From Lentinula raphanica (lineage: Eukaryota; Basidiomycota; Agaricomycetes; Agaricales; Omphalotaceae), in assembly GCA_027919835.1 (NCBI GenBank), contig JANVFP010000020.1, positions 620,001 through 684,000 of the forward strand: a stretch of 64,000 nt of DNA. Direction: 5' to 3'. The notes below the pieces were generated by a model. That model worked only from the letters and a program-made list of their open reading frames with translations, was not told the origin of the DNA and did no database searches. The position numbers and the translations under genes were made by a program. The stretch's first letter is position 1; every line of letters begins with the position of its first letter. Below, piece after piece: positions 11,431-24,487 of the stretch.

Positions 11431-13817
11431 GAAACTCATAGGGTTACAGGATGAGTGTTATTGCAATCTGTGGAACCGAATCCTCTGCCTGTCACTTGGA
11501 CATTGAAAGGGGAAGAATCCTAGCAATGACAGACTCACGGTGGGTGATATCCCCGTCGTTCGTTCACTGGTGCTTACCCAAAGTTTGTAGTGCCGGTCCT
11601 GCATAACAATCTTGTTGAGCTCTCAGTAACTCCTCCCATGGCGCGGACATGAATACACCCACAACTTAAACCTTGGCATCTGGCAGGCCCTGGCCTCAAC
11701 CATCTTCTTTCACGCGAAATTCGCAAGATGGGCTGGTTAGCAATGCAAGGCAGGAGGGGCAGCAGAAGGGATGTGTTGTGCGGATCTTGAACCGGTGAAT
11801 AACGCTTGGGTTGTCGAATGATGAATCCGGCGATCCATGAGATCATCCGCTTCGAATTTCGATCTCCCCGTCTACTACCTTCATCACTACTCTTCGCCTC
11901 ATCCCGCGACTACACCTCTTCGAACCCAACCAAAAATCTTGAAATGAAAACCCCTCGAAACGCCATCTCCCTTTTCTCCCCCTTCCGTTCGTACCGAAGT
12001 TGACTATCGACGTCATGTAGAGTGGTCCTCTATGCAATATCGGCCTACGTTCTCAACGTAGCAGGTTGCGGATAGATAAGAGGAAAGGTCGATGGAGAGG
12101 CTTGTTGTCGTCATCACGACTTTCTCTGACTTGCGACGAAAAAGTCATTAGTATCCCACTTTTATCACCCACGTTGTCTCAAATCCAGCTGGGCTCTCGT
12201 TGATGCATGGATCGTCAAGGGCGACGGCCCGGGAACTCTCGATCGATGAAGGAGATATCCCGTTGATTATCTGTCGATATTCAGCTAGGGTCCACACCAA
12301 TGCCATCAACATCGTTGAACTCTTGTTGTTCCCTCGCATGAATATGCTCACAACATTCAAAAACTTACTACAAAGAAGCCTGGGACGAGCGTTGAGAAAG
12401 AGGTCAATAATATGTACAATTGACGAGAAGTAAAATAGGATACTTAGTATGTACAGTGGAGAAAACAGAGGGGGCAGGTCCCGACACTCCTGTAAGGGTC
12501 TTAGCATTGAAGGTGGTCATCACATGAAGCTAGCTCACCTACTCCGAGTCTCGACCCAATTTATGAATAACGCGAAACGAACTTCCATCTAACGTTACCT
12601 GGCACCGACTCGGACTTATCGACGATGCGGGGGCTACATGGATGATATGTCTCCTATCCTATCCTGTTGGCCCATATGTCCACAATCACACAGTGACTGC
12701 AACTTGAAGGATAGTCAAAACGACCTTGAGGACTGATCATACCATAGCACTAGAATCTCATTTACATTACTCACCGTCGACAAGCTCGTTTCGTTCGCCG
12801 AAAACTCGGAAGCAGATTCAGCTCGAAAACACTGATGATGTATATGCCTATGCGAACCGGGCTGGCCTGGAAGTTGAACGTTGAACATTGAAAGACGTTA
12901 AAGCGTTGAATGAGTGCCTTAAGACGTGGGTCAATTGATAGAGCGCACGTTAGAGGCTGGTTGCACTGGGTAGAATTTGACGCTTGCTCACCTTGGACTT
13001 GCTTCTCTCTCTGTACCTCTCCACTTGTCCACTACCTCAGCACCTCTCGAGCGCCTCTCAAAAGTTTGATTCAGTACCAACCCTACAATACCGAAACAAA
13101 ACTCCCTCGTAGAACCTTCACCGGCACCAACCTCTTCCGTATTTCACCCAAAACGACAGTGGATCTCACAATGGAACATTCGTAAGGAAAAGGTAGCAGT
13201 GGAGGTGTGGTTTGACGGCGTTTGGCGTGATGTGTCGACATTTCTACTCTTGTCAGTCTGGGCGTCCCTAAGCCCCGTTCGATCTTCGAATAGAACAATC
13301 AGTATTTATGCTGTTGTTCAAATCGCGGAGGCGAACCTCAATGAGACCAGGACAAATAGACATAGTAGGGTTTTCTGGTGCGTTGTCGCACTTTAACGTG
13401 ATTCGTTAGGTGTATATCAGAGTTCATGACAGTGCGCAAGCACTTATACACATACCTATGTATGGGGCCTTCCTTCTGTCATTGGATCCTCTTCTGTACC
13501 TCCAGACACGCCCTCTTTTTGAGCTTGTCGATTTCATCATTGTCTTCGAATTCAAATGCGTAGAACAGGTCATCGAGTCGTATGCAAACGAGGTGTCTAA
13601 TCTTCCTTCACATCTCATCTCGAAGGTTTCTTTAGAGGACCTACTGGCGAGTGAAGATTCCAAGCTTCGTTGGCGATAGGTTCAGGATCAGACACGAATT
13701 TGGCGATGAACGATCGATGTAGCATCTCTGGATTTTAGAACATGAAGTAGGAAATGAAGAGTCAATGTACAGTGAAGTAGAGTGTCTCTGCAAAGGCTAT
13801 GGTATGCTTGGTGCACG

Positions 13818-13895
13818 CAGAGAGAGGGCAATAACGTACGGGATAATAACGTCGACGATTGTCTTCATAGCACCTCCCCTGTACCCCGAGAAAAC
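13818..13895 (+). repeat. Dispersed repeat R2, copy 1
   Basis: CAGAGAGAGGGCAATAACGTA followed by GTCTTCATAGCACCT and CCCTGTACCCC. The same succession is found at 56402-56475 (CAGAGAGAGAGG, AATAACGTA, GTCTTTATAGCACCT, CCATGTATCCC). It has no known function. Confidence 0.5.
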
Positions 13896-14320
13896 GCTCC
13901 ATACCAAGCACGAATTCTTCCGACTCGAACCTGTTTTCGAACTTTTGTGTTTTTGAATCTATATAAGTAGAACCCTACTAGCTCGAAGGGGAAGTTTCTG
14001 TTCTTCCATATCTGTTGAATGAGGGTGTTGGCTTGGGATGCGTTGATTGGTTTGTGTGAGAGACAAGGTGGAAATCAAGCCAGGCAGGCACTTTTTCGAC
14101 GGCCTTGAAATCACTGGCTGGACTCCGTACTTTCTACTAAGCCCTCTTCTTCTTCATCATCGCGTCAGTCAACGAGCTCCTCCAAGCAGATATGATTCGA
14201 GACAGTCAAGCTTGATAAAATTATCATGAGAGGTTGGTAACGGTCGTAGGATTTGGGTAGTATGGCTGGGGACAAGTATGGTGAACGGATAATAAGAGAT
14301 GCAAGCCTTATGGAATACTT

Positions 14321-14349
14321 AGGGTTAGGTCTTTTCTCAGACCGGAGTC
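14321..14349 (+). repeat. Dispersed repeat R1, copy 3
   Basis: AGGGTTAGGTC followed by TTTTCTCAGACCGGAGTC. More diverged than the first two copies. Confidence 0.4.
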
Positions 14350-16429
14350 ACGTCGTCAACTCTCCAACTTGCCTCCAACTGACCAGTGACCTCTACCAGC
14401 CTCTATCACCAATTGTGCGCCTTTCTCAAATTTATACCTGCTCTGGTCTTCTGGCGGAACTCTATAGAACTCCATCCGAGCTATCAAAGGATTAGACATT
14501 GCGAAGCAAGAAACGAACTTGCGAGTGAGAATCCGTCGTGCACATTCCGACTCAATGTTTACTCACTTTCTACAGTTGGGAGTAGAAGAAGGGTCGTCCC
14601 TGGGCGAACTGAGCCTTGGATCGATGGATAGGTCGGAGGCTCCCCTGGTGAGTTGTATCCGTTGGGTACGATTCGGAAGATTACTGAGTCGTATTCTCTT
14701 CCCTTCTTGTCTATCTCTTCCTGCCTTCTACCTCGATCCCCACTTCCCCCGGTACCCCGATTAAACAAGAAGACCCTTCTGAAAACTCGGCCGTACGATG
14801 TTGAATCAGGACTGCATTGGAACCCTGTCCTCCCCCTTCCCCATCTGAACGAAAACAATCGTCGGTCACACAAGTGTTTTTATCATAGTCAGAAGCGTGA
14901 GCAGAAACTTATGGACTTTCTTACCTTGGAGGTCAAACCATGATGCATGCGTGTGGAGTCCCGGGTCGAAGGCGAATAAACGCGGTATATCACTCACCGC
15001 ACTTGATTTCATTCAAAGTCTTCACGACGTCTATTGCTTTCACAAGAAATCTCGAGAACTTCGCCATGTGTTCCTCATTCTGCCTCCTCACCGACGTGCC
15101 TTCCTTTTCCAATCAAGTGCTCAATGTCATGATCTCCACGGTGTATCACTCGCTCTCGCTCAACTCTAGCAATGCTCAACGCTCATCGCTTTGGAAGTCT
15201 GCGTTATGGCCCCGGACGAGATACGCTTCCCGAGTCCTCTGGTTCGGATTTGAGGAGAAACCCACTTCTCCTGCTCTATTCGCTCAGGACAAAGTTACCA
15301 AAGATTGTCTTCTGGTAAGAGTCATTCTCGGGGATCCTTCGTCGTTGAAAGTTGACACAGTGTCTGCAGTGAGAGTTGACGCGACGGATTAGTTGACACC
15401 TCGTTCACTCCTCGAGGATCACACACACCTCAATAATCCATTTTCAAACCAAAACACATTTCTTTTCTCCCTCACGTCCTACTCCCATCGAAACGAAGGC
15501 CGTACGTTCACGGAAACTCTGGCTGACTTTGGTCACTCGGGTATCGTCGGATGAGGAGGGGGATTCGAAGGGTAATTTGGCTTTTGAAGCTACATATCGT
15601 TCAACCGTTCTCCAACGTTCATCGTCGAGTCCTCATGTGACGCTCACTCTCGCAGCCTTCATCAACCTTGTAACGAAGAATTATCATTCACCGCCAAACA
15701 TCCCTCGTCGCAATTGGAGATCTAACCACAGGTTCTTGCTCACCTGTCACGCTCGCTTCGACTTGATAGAGGTCAAGACTTGCCTCATTTGATACACGAT
15801 TTGGCTGTTCTCTCTTTGTCCAACCAAGAATTCATATATGAAGGGAATGCGATCACATAACGGATTTTTCATACGAAAGGGCAATGGTGGGACTCCGAGT
15901 GGCGGTACTACACCTACCACTCCAACAGGCCAAGTGAGAGTTGAAAGTGAATTCCAAGAGTGGGAGGGTATCGGACCTTGTGCGATCCAACAAGGAGGTT
16001 TTGGTTGAGGGGATTCTCATGTCGGTGAAATTCGAAGATATTTCAGAATGCCGAAGTTGAACCTAGTTCATAGTCTACCCAGATCTTCAATTCAAATTGT
16101 TTTCTCAGGACCGTGCTCAACGAAGGTTCAGAACTTGTTTGAATATTGTCCCGCTCTGTCAGACGACCCATCTGACTATTTGAGGAATGGGCCAGGGACA
16201 CGGGGCGCCAGTTTGCTTCTGGATTGCACAGACCAGCTCTTATGTTCACAGCGCTTTCGCGGGAAGCCAGCTAGCTATCAAATTCAAGGTCCCCAATCAT
16301 TCTGTATGACCCTGTGGTACCCAATCGCTGCCCAGATATCGATAAATAAGCGCACTGCTATAACATCCTGTGATTTCACGGCAAGGTCGGTGAAGATAAG
16401 AGGGTCTTACAGAGTACAGAAACTGCCGC

Positions 16430-16437
16430 TATAAAAG
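16430..16437 (+). promoter_or_regulatory. Probable TATA box of the EF-hand/ZZ gene
   Basis: TATAAAAG lies 120 nt upstream of the ATG at 16557, at a plausible distance for a short 5' leader. It is placed by sequence match only. Confidence 0.5.
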
Positions 16438-16556
16438 AAAGCGCGCAAATTGTCAGAAAGTTGGTTTCTCTCCGTGAACTTTGAACAGCACAGGAAGCCT
16501 CAATCACTCAGAATTCAAATTTTTGTGTCATATCGCCTCTACAGTCTTGATATACA

Positions 16557-19500
16557 ATGTCTAGTCACACATTCCAAGGAAATCTCAACCTCTGGGACAG
16601 CGAAGAGGATATGGATGTTGGAGCTCAGGTTCACCCAGATGAAACTCTGGCCATGGCCCATAGTGAAGAGGGCAATGCGGACGTGGATGGTGACGGTTGG
16701 GGATCAGATGAGCCTCGGGCCATCAATATTGAAGAGAACAAAGTCATGGGTGGTGAAGGTCAAGGACTTTCAGATGAGGCTCAGGCCATGGATATCAAAG
16801 AGAATAAGGACATGGATGGTGAAGGTCAGGGATTGGCAGATGAGGCTCAGGCCATGGATACCAAAGAGAACAAGGACACAGATGGTGAAGGTCAGGAATT
16901 GCCAGATGAGGCTCAGGCCATGGATACCAAAGAAAACAAAAACATGCATGGGAAAGGTCAGGGATTGCCAGATGAATCTCAGGATGTGGATATCAGTGAA
17001 GGTTACACTGTGAATATTACCCTCAAAGAGGTCGAGAGTAAGGAGGCAGAGCAAAAAGAAAACTCATCAGGTGTGTATTGAGATTGATTCTTCTACAGCC
17101 AAAATCTTACTGCTATCCCACCCTCAGGTGCAAAGATCTCAGAGTCAGAGTTTGCATTCCAACATGCAAAGATGTTCTACATTGAGCACCAGGAAAAATT
17201 CAAGCTTGTATCCAGCCCAAAAGAATTTGCAGCATTGGAATCTGAGATGCTGAAAACAAGGATGTCAAAGTTCAGTCAATATGCTACATATGTCATAAGG
17301 GGCCTCCAATTGCTTAGTCAAGTGTATCCAATTGTTGGTGGTAGGTGGCTCAGTATACATCAGAAATGTCACACCTGTTTATCCCTTGTCAAGTTGTCAT
17401 AGCACCTTTCAATATGGTTATCAATGTAGTCCAGGCACAGGAAAAGAATGATAGCAAAGTTTTGCGTGTCAAGTGGCAGATATCAAATACAGTCATGTAC
17501 TTATGGGAGTAAGCAATGTTTCACTGATATATAAGCTACAAGTACCCTTACATTATGTATAGAATCCTCAATATCAAGACACCGGATTTAAGGGGACCTG
17601 ACTTCCAGATGTCAATGAAACATAACCTGTCTGATCATATGGAAACCATAGCTAAGGATATCAGTGAAGCTATGTCATTATGTAATCAATACCAGAAGAA
17701 GTCTAGGTTGGGTAAGGATCCTTGCACTCTTCATAATAATCAAATCACTAATAAGGTTTTAGGAAAATGTCTCAGAGCCTATGATTATCAAGACCAGCTG
17801 TCATTATATATCAGCAAGTTTTTACTGCATCGCCAGCAGCTTGAACATGCCATCCACTTTCACAATGCCATTGGAATTGACAATTTATCATCAGAAATGG
17901 AAGAAATAAAAATCAAGATTTTTCAAATTCTGGAAAAACTGGATACCCCTAGGGAGAAGGAGATAAAGATGTTCATTAAAAGGAATCATGGTGTCAATGC
18001 TTGTCTTCAGGATGATCAGCTCCTAGAAAAACTTATTGATCTTGGTGGCAAGTCAGTATCTGATATCACTTTCAAAACTGGAAACAAAGCACAGGATTTG
18101 AAGGCTGCAAGGAAGAAACTTTTGGAAGATTTCCGTGAAGATATTAGCAAAGTTATACAACAGAATCTTTCATCATTTACACAAAGAATGGAGATTCAGG
18201 AGAAATTGATAAAAGAGACCATTGAAAATTCATTTCAAATCCAAAATGATTCTCTTCTTACTGCACTCCAGAAAGGAGCACATGATCAAATTATTGATCC
18301 TGTAAGTCAACAAGATTGCAACACTTAATTCAGAAAAGTTAATTGATTTTATATTATACAGGACATGCAGAAATTATGGAAAGTAAATGTAAGTTTTTTG
18401 TCTTACTATTAATGGTCTATCTATTTAAAATGATATTTTCTAAGGCATGGAAAAACAGTGTCAAGGCCCGACACTTTGTGTTAGCATTACAAGAATTTTA
18501 TCAAGACAGTTCTGCAAATCCTAGATTCTCAATGTCATCTACAGGTCCTACCTCTTCTCATTCAGATCCTAATAAGGAGAACAAAACAGTTCCTGTTCCA
18601 GAGGTAGATCAATGGGCTATCAATTATCTTGATATTTCCCATGTGCAGTCCATTCTGGAAGCTATAGATGATGATGGCACAGGATTCATCACTATCAAAG
18701 AAGTCAACAAGTTTGCATTATCCAGACCTAAAGGCTGGAGGTAAGCACAAAATTAGATAATAAATGCTTACTAACATATCTATGTAGCTTGCCTGTATGG
18801 ATTGCCTATTGGGCTGTTGGTAGGTTTTTCCATCTTAATTGAATGCTATTTCCTATTTACTTTGTATTTCAACATAGGCTGGCATGTAGACATGGTCCAA
18901 TACAAAAGGAAGATCCTTGCAATCATGCTTGCTATGTTTGACATTTTGGATTATGATGTACATGAAAAGCTGTCAAATGACAAGAGACATCTTCCCTCAA
19001 ACCGTTACAACATTGATTGGTATTTATACAATATCTGCCCTCGCATTGATATCCTTGTTAGATCACTTCATCCATTGAAAAATGGCTGGGAGGAGGATGA
19101 CAACTTACTACAAATTATAAAACAAGTTTCTACCCAGAAAGAAAGAAGATTTCAAGAGATTCTAGAAACAATAAAATATAATATTGATATGACATCCACT
19201 GTTGCTCTTGTTATTGGCAGTGGTAGTCAAATTGAACAGGTCAATCTTTGATTCCTTAATTATAGATAAGCTCAACTCATGAATACACTTCTGCAGTCCA
19301 TTCTCCCTCTAATTTACCTTGTTTTAAAGAGACACCTAAAGATTTTGTATCTTGGTCAAACCAATATTCTCCATGACAAAGAGTTTGAAGATATGGGGAT
19401 ATCTTTGATGAACATTTTTGCTATGCTGGATGACCGTATAGAGATATTATCAGGTTAATGCTTTTTCAATCTAATGGTATATTATAAGTGATAAATATAT

Positions 19501-21300
19501 TAACAGGTTTTTTTCAACAAAGTACAAAAGATGCTTCAAAGTATTTGAGCAGCTTTGCCTCTGGTTTAGTAAGATATTCTGTTTTACTACTAGGTACCAC
19601 ATACTGAACTCTCTTTAGCTTTATTTGTCATACAGTGATAGTGAGAATTGGGAAAGCAAGAATATGCTCTATTCATGGTTTGAGGAAAGAGATGATGTTG
19701 CCATATTTGATGAAACTGAAACCAAAGAAACCCTTGCTCATATCCAAGCTTCAGCCAAGGAAATCCTCAGATATGGTACAAGTAATACCTGGGATTATCA
19801 AATACATGAAAGATCTCTTGCTACTTTCCATCCTCAACAGAATAGGCCTAGTGGTTTACAGCATTCACTGTCTGGATATTGGACAGGTCATTTGATATAC
19901 AGCAATCTATCTTACTCATACTCTGTTGAGGGTCTCATGCAGATAACTATTGAGGTTGATTCTAGTGAAAATATCATTGGATATGCAGAAGCTTGTTGTG
20001 GAATAATGGAAATCTCTGGAAAGATTCAGTTGGATAATAGCTTAAAATTGAATTTTGTCAAAAATGATTATGAATCATATTGTTGTGAGGGAAGATTGGA
20101 CATAAATACCAATACTCTTTGTGGTAGATATGAGCTTGAGGAGAGAGTTGATGACAATGATGATGGACAGGATGGGCAGGACTCAGAAGATGAAAATGCA
20201 TCTGCTCAAATAATACAGACAATCTTCTTTACCAGAAATTCTCTCCTAGCATGGCATCATAGGATGCCCTTGGATCAACAAGATATGGCTCCACGTGCAC
20301 GATGGAATTTTGTACTGAATACTGTGGTTGACCAAATACATCAAAGAAACTGTTCTTTGACATTTCTAAACAGATGGATGTTTGAACAGAAGCAGTTTCT
20401 AAAGCTGGGTCTACGGCTGGTAACAGAATATCAAAGTCCATCAAATCCCCTTACTCCTGTAGAGAGAAGGCAGTTTGAGGACCTCAAAGCAAAAGTACAT
20501 CCTGCAAATGCTCAATTGTATTATTCTATGATTACACACACTGCAAAAGTTAAATCTATTGAACATTTGTATGTTTTTGTATTATACTCCTTGAGCTTCT
20601 GAAATAACCAATTGATTTATAGGTTCATTGAATGTAATAAATGTGAACGGCAGATTATACAAAGCAGACTAATCTGCCTAGAGTGTACCCCTGCTGATTG
20701 CAGTGATACCTTTGACTTATGCATGGCTTGTCAAAGTTCATATATATCTAATGAGTTGTTCCATACACCCTCACATACAATGCTCAAGCTCAACTACATG
20801 GTTCACAATGAAAAAGCATGGGCAATACCCCAAGCTAGGGAATTGGCAGTACAAGTTAAGAATCTTTTTTATTTCAAACAGCATTCTGAGCAGCCTGGGA
20901 CTGGAGAGTCTTCTCAATCAAGAAGCAGTTTAAAAATGCTTTGCTGCTACTGTAGTGAGGAAGTTAATATGCCTTGTTGGGTATGCTTATCCTGTGGTAA
21001 GTATTATTATGCTCAGCTATATTATTGCATTCATTAATTCTATCATTAGTCCCAAACATATATATCTGTGATAACTGTGAAGCTAATAAGGTTGATATCC
21101 AGCCTATAAAATGGCATGAGCCTAAACACCACTTGATTCACATTGATAACACCATTCAACCTACAAGTTTACCAACAGTAGATGATAGACTATTGACTCT
21201 AGAGCAGAAATTAGCAGGTATAGAGGACCAGCTGACAGAAGTGAATAATCAGGTTTCAAGAATGGGAGAATTGCTTCGGCAAGTGCTAGCTGCACAATAG
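16557..21300 (+). CDS. EF-hand and ZZ-type zinc-finger protein, 13 exons, 1360 aa
   Basis: Exons: 16557-17070, 17128-17340, 17403-17508, 17563-18301, 18362-18388, 18445-18740, 18788-18819, 18878-19239, 19297-19453, 19507-19568, 19619-20568, 20623-20996, 21050-21300. All phases match and the total is 4083 nt. The N-terminus is acidic with 22-residue tandem repeats (residues about 51-145). A helical region follows. A single EF-hand loop (DDDGTGFITIKE, near residue 610) has Asp/Asp/Gly/Ile/Glu in canonical positions. Near residues 790-1000 lies a beta-rich segment (GYWTGHL, GRYELEE). A ZZ finger (CNKC..CLEC..CMAC..H) sits at about 1155-1205, followed by a second Cys-rich cluster and a C-terminal coiled coil. 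Calcium and zinc binding are inferred from the motifs. This layout resembles large multi-exon EF-hand/ZZ proteins of Agaricomycetes whose role is unknown. Exon 5 is uncertain by two codons (donor at 18383 or 18389). Confidence 0.82.
16707..16995 (+). repeat. 66-bp in-frame tandem repeat, about 4.3 copies
   Basis: Encodes 22-aa units of the type DEAQAMDxKENKxxxGxGQ. The copies start at 16707, 16773, 16839 and 16905, with a partial fifth copy. The period is a multiple of three, so copy number can change without frameshift. The units are highly acidic and probably disordered. Confidence 0.85.
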
Positions 21301-21443
21301 AAGAACCAATGATTTGGTTAAAATACAGCATTTTAAAGTTAAGTTTTACTTGAGTATATGAAATCAATATAAATATACATGTGTATTTATGTGTCTTTTA
21401 TAATAGCATTTTATATACATTGACAAATTTGAAGAAGATAATA
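21301..21443. other. 3' flank of the EF-hand/ZZ gene
   Basis: AT-rich sequence ending at the TA dinucleotide (21442-21443) where the pogo-like element begins. No separate feature is seen. Confidence 0.5.
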
Positions 21444-23221
21444 CTGTAGGCGAGTGTATGGAGGCAACCATAACGCATAACAGGCCACCTCCATGTTGTC
21501 TAATTCCTAGGTAGTAATGCATAATGGAACGTTGGTTGCTAACCTTTTACACTCAAAAAATACCACAAATTTTGACCGAATACATTAAATTTTGAAGTTG
21601 TCAAGTATCTACTCATCATCTATAGATCCCAGAGCTGCCGCCATTGGAGTACCATCTGTATCATATGACCATACATTTTCCATGTCATCTACTGGTTTGA
21701 ATCGTCCATCTGCCCCTTGTTCTACTGCAGAAGCCTCGTGTGTAAATCATCCATAGCGCGCCATATCTACATCAAGTCCAGTAACCTCTTTAATGACGGA
21801 ATTGAGTGGGATGTCTGAATCATCATCAATGTTATCCCTGTCTTCTTGCTGTTCTTCCTGTAGCTGAGTGGTGATGTCCTTGAAAGCTTGCTCGCCGATC
21901 TTGTTGCGGATTTCATTGCGGAAAAGTTCATCAGAGGCAAGGTAATTTTGGTATGCTGCTTTAGTTTTATGGCTCTCGAGACATTCAGTACTGAGATTGA
22001 AGTCTTCAACGGCACACTTTTCCCAAGCCTTTAGTCATTAAGTCAGTAGGATCGAAAGATGATTAAAGAAGTGTCCTACCTTACGGATAATCCCCCGGCC
22101 GTCAGCAGTGTTGAAGAATTTGAAAGCTTCAACAATTGGCTTGACTGATGCATTTCGGAGTTGTGGGTAAGAGGTTGTGAATTTTACTTATTCCGGAGTC
22201 AGTCCTGTGCTAACTTGCTTCGTATGGCTGTCAACTAGATATTCAACAAGCTGTTGATGTAGGAGGTGTTTCAAGATGCGCTGAATGCCAACGTCGGCAG
22301 GCTGAAATATTCCAGTACCTAGCAAACCCATGAGATCTATACCTGAACCTCAGAAATGAAGCGTACAATTTGCGGAAACAAAAATAAGAAAAACATGAGG
22401 AAACTCTTCAAAGACATGGATGCGAAATTCTTTGCCGATGTGTACAGGGTAGCAGTCAATGAAGAGGATTGCCTTCTGATCGGCTGGGAGTCCAAGATCA
22501 GTGATAGCCTTGTCAATCCAGGGTTTCAAGATCTTGGCCATCCACTGAAAGCACGACACATGAATAAGTACAGATCACTGATAGAGAATGTCTGAACTCA
22601 CCTCCTTCATTGTCTTAAAGGTGCTAAAGTGACTGGTTTTCTTCTTGCTTCCTGCAAAGGTAAAATGAAATCCAAAGTTGAGAGCATTCTCCATTCCAAT
22701 TGCAGTGTTATCTGGTAAGGAGCGTGCCGTTGACCCACTCCAGACCACCTGGAAAGGTAACAGATCCCCATCAGGCATTGATGCGACACACAAAGTGTAA
22801 GCACGCTTTTCATCCGTAGCATGAATATCCACTTGACGGCTGCCCTTTGCTTCATACGTCGTGTTCCTGGTCATCATCAGTCCGATACCAGTCTGATCCA
22901 TGTTGATACACAGGCGCCCCGGAATGTTGTACATGCTGATGAGGTGGACGATCCAAAAGAATGAGTGTTTACAAAGCTCAGAGGCATCCACATCAGGAAA
23001 AACACTCTAGGCCTAGGCAACTATGAGTATCTTTGAGGCTCTCTAGAGAGCCTACATGCTTAGGAGAGCTAGAAAGCACTGAGGAAAATGGGCATTTCTT
23101 AGGCAACCTCAAAGGAATATACTTTGATCTGAGAGCACCTCAAGAAATGGCTAATTCCTAGAGACTCTGAAAGTACTTCAATGGCCTAGGTTGCCCAGGT
23201 AACCCAGGTCACTAAACTGCT

Positions 23222-23296
23222 TTGTAGTGCTTTGAAGTGCTTTGAGGATCTTTGAGGATCTTTAAGGATCTTTGAGAGTCTTTGCAGAGCTTTTTA
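23222..23296 (+). repeat. CTTTGAGGAT tandem motif array in element A, left side
   Basis: Seven or so head-to-tail units of about 10-11 bp around CTTTGAGGAT. An inverted counterpart (ATCCTCAAAG, CACCTCAAAG) lies at 35245-35320, so the two arrays can fold on each other. Confidence 0.65.
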
Positions 23297-23869
23297 GCAA
23301 CTTTTAATATCAAATTAAATGAAAAAAATATTACCCAAATAGGAAATTACATAAGTGCATGGCAGAACTTGCTTAATCTAGAAGATACATGCATCAAAAA
23401 CTGCCATTGACAACTAGTATGACAAGATCTTGTTTCAATGATATATTTGGGCTGCCACTGTGAACCATGTACAATCAAAAAGTTTGTCACATGGTCCAAA
23501 CTTATATATAGCTATATTAACTACATATCTACATGTTGTATATGTTATCATATCTCAATGAAGGACTTTGGAGATGAGATTTGTAGATTAGATTCTCTAT
23601 ATAATTTGATAATTAACAAGTACATTATAAATTCTTGTAATTATATAAGTCTTATGTAATATAATATAATTAGAAATTACATAATACAAGAATATAAAAT
23701 AGAATGTAATGTAAAATAGAAATAAGAGGAATCAATTAATTTTTATTCATATTTTTTGCCTTTGAAAGCATCTCAAAACACCTCACATCAGGAAAATACC
23801 CCCTCTACTCAGGCTAGTATAAGCTCACCTCAGTAGATAGAGTTGCCTTAGAGCAGCTAAGTTGATGAA

Positions 23870-24300
23870 TTCTCTCTAGTAACCTGAGCCAAGGTTCACT
23901 TTTTGAAAATCTTAAGGTTAACCTGAAGTCCACTTGAGAAACTTGAGCCTACCCAAGGCCAACCTGAAGTTAACTTGAGTGACTTGAGCTTCATGTTGAC
24001 TTGAGGTTAACTTGAAGTCAACTTGAGTGACTTGAGTTTACTTCTAGCTAACTTGAGGTTAACCTGATGTGGACTTGGGTAACTCCAGCTTACTTCCAGC
24101 TAACTTGAGGTTAACCTGATGTCGACTTGAGTAACTCCAGCTTACTCAAGGTTTACTTGATCTCTTTTAGGTCAACTTGAAATCAACTCAGGTGAGCTTG
24201 ACCGTAATCTGAGACCATCAGGACAACTTCAAATTAACTTGCATGAACTAAGGTAGACTCAGGTAGTCTGAAGGCTAGCTTGAGCGAGCTAGAGAAATCC
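23870..24300 (+). repeat. Subterminal repeat zone of transposon B, left
   Basis: About a dozen spaced copies of (A)ACTTGAG, GGTTAACCTGA and GTC(A/G)ACTTGAG. The right subterminal zone at 35085-35215 carries the same words mainly in inverted form (CTCAAGTCAACTT, GGTCAACTTGAAG). Such zones are typical transposase-binding regions of CACTA-related elements. Confidence 0.75.
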
Positions 24301-24487
24301 AGAAGATGACTTAGGTCAACATTGAGCATCTTAAAGTGTCTCAGTGTTTCCTAAATATACTAGACAACCCATAACATTAAATGGACTATATAATAAGGGT
24401 AAAGAACGACAAAATTCTAGTCAAAACATTAAAGGGACTATATAATACTCATAAGGAAAGTAGACCAGAGGAGAAATATACGGTTAT

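Larger units (their letters stand above)
11431..16429. other. Gene-poor stretch; relic repeats, no supported gene
   Basis: Frames up to 150 codons exist (for example 14940-15392 plus, 12148-12507 minus), but none has a recognisable domain or splice structure. Relics include a pair at about 11600-11660 and 12305-12365 (GTTGAGCTC or GTTGAACTC, then CATGAATA and CTCACAAC or CCCACAAC), an R1 copy at 14321, and an R2 copy at 13818-13895. From about 16.0 kb the sequence becomes AT-rich, marking the transition to the next gene. Confidence 0.45.

Noticed and set aside
23222..23296. CRISPR-like array
   Set aside because: The units are 10-11 bp, contiguous and without unique spacers, in a eukaryotic transposon. 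They are tandem subterminal motifs.
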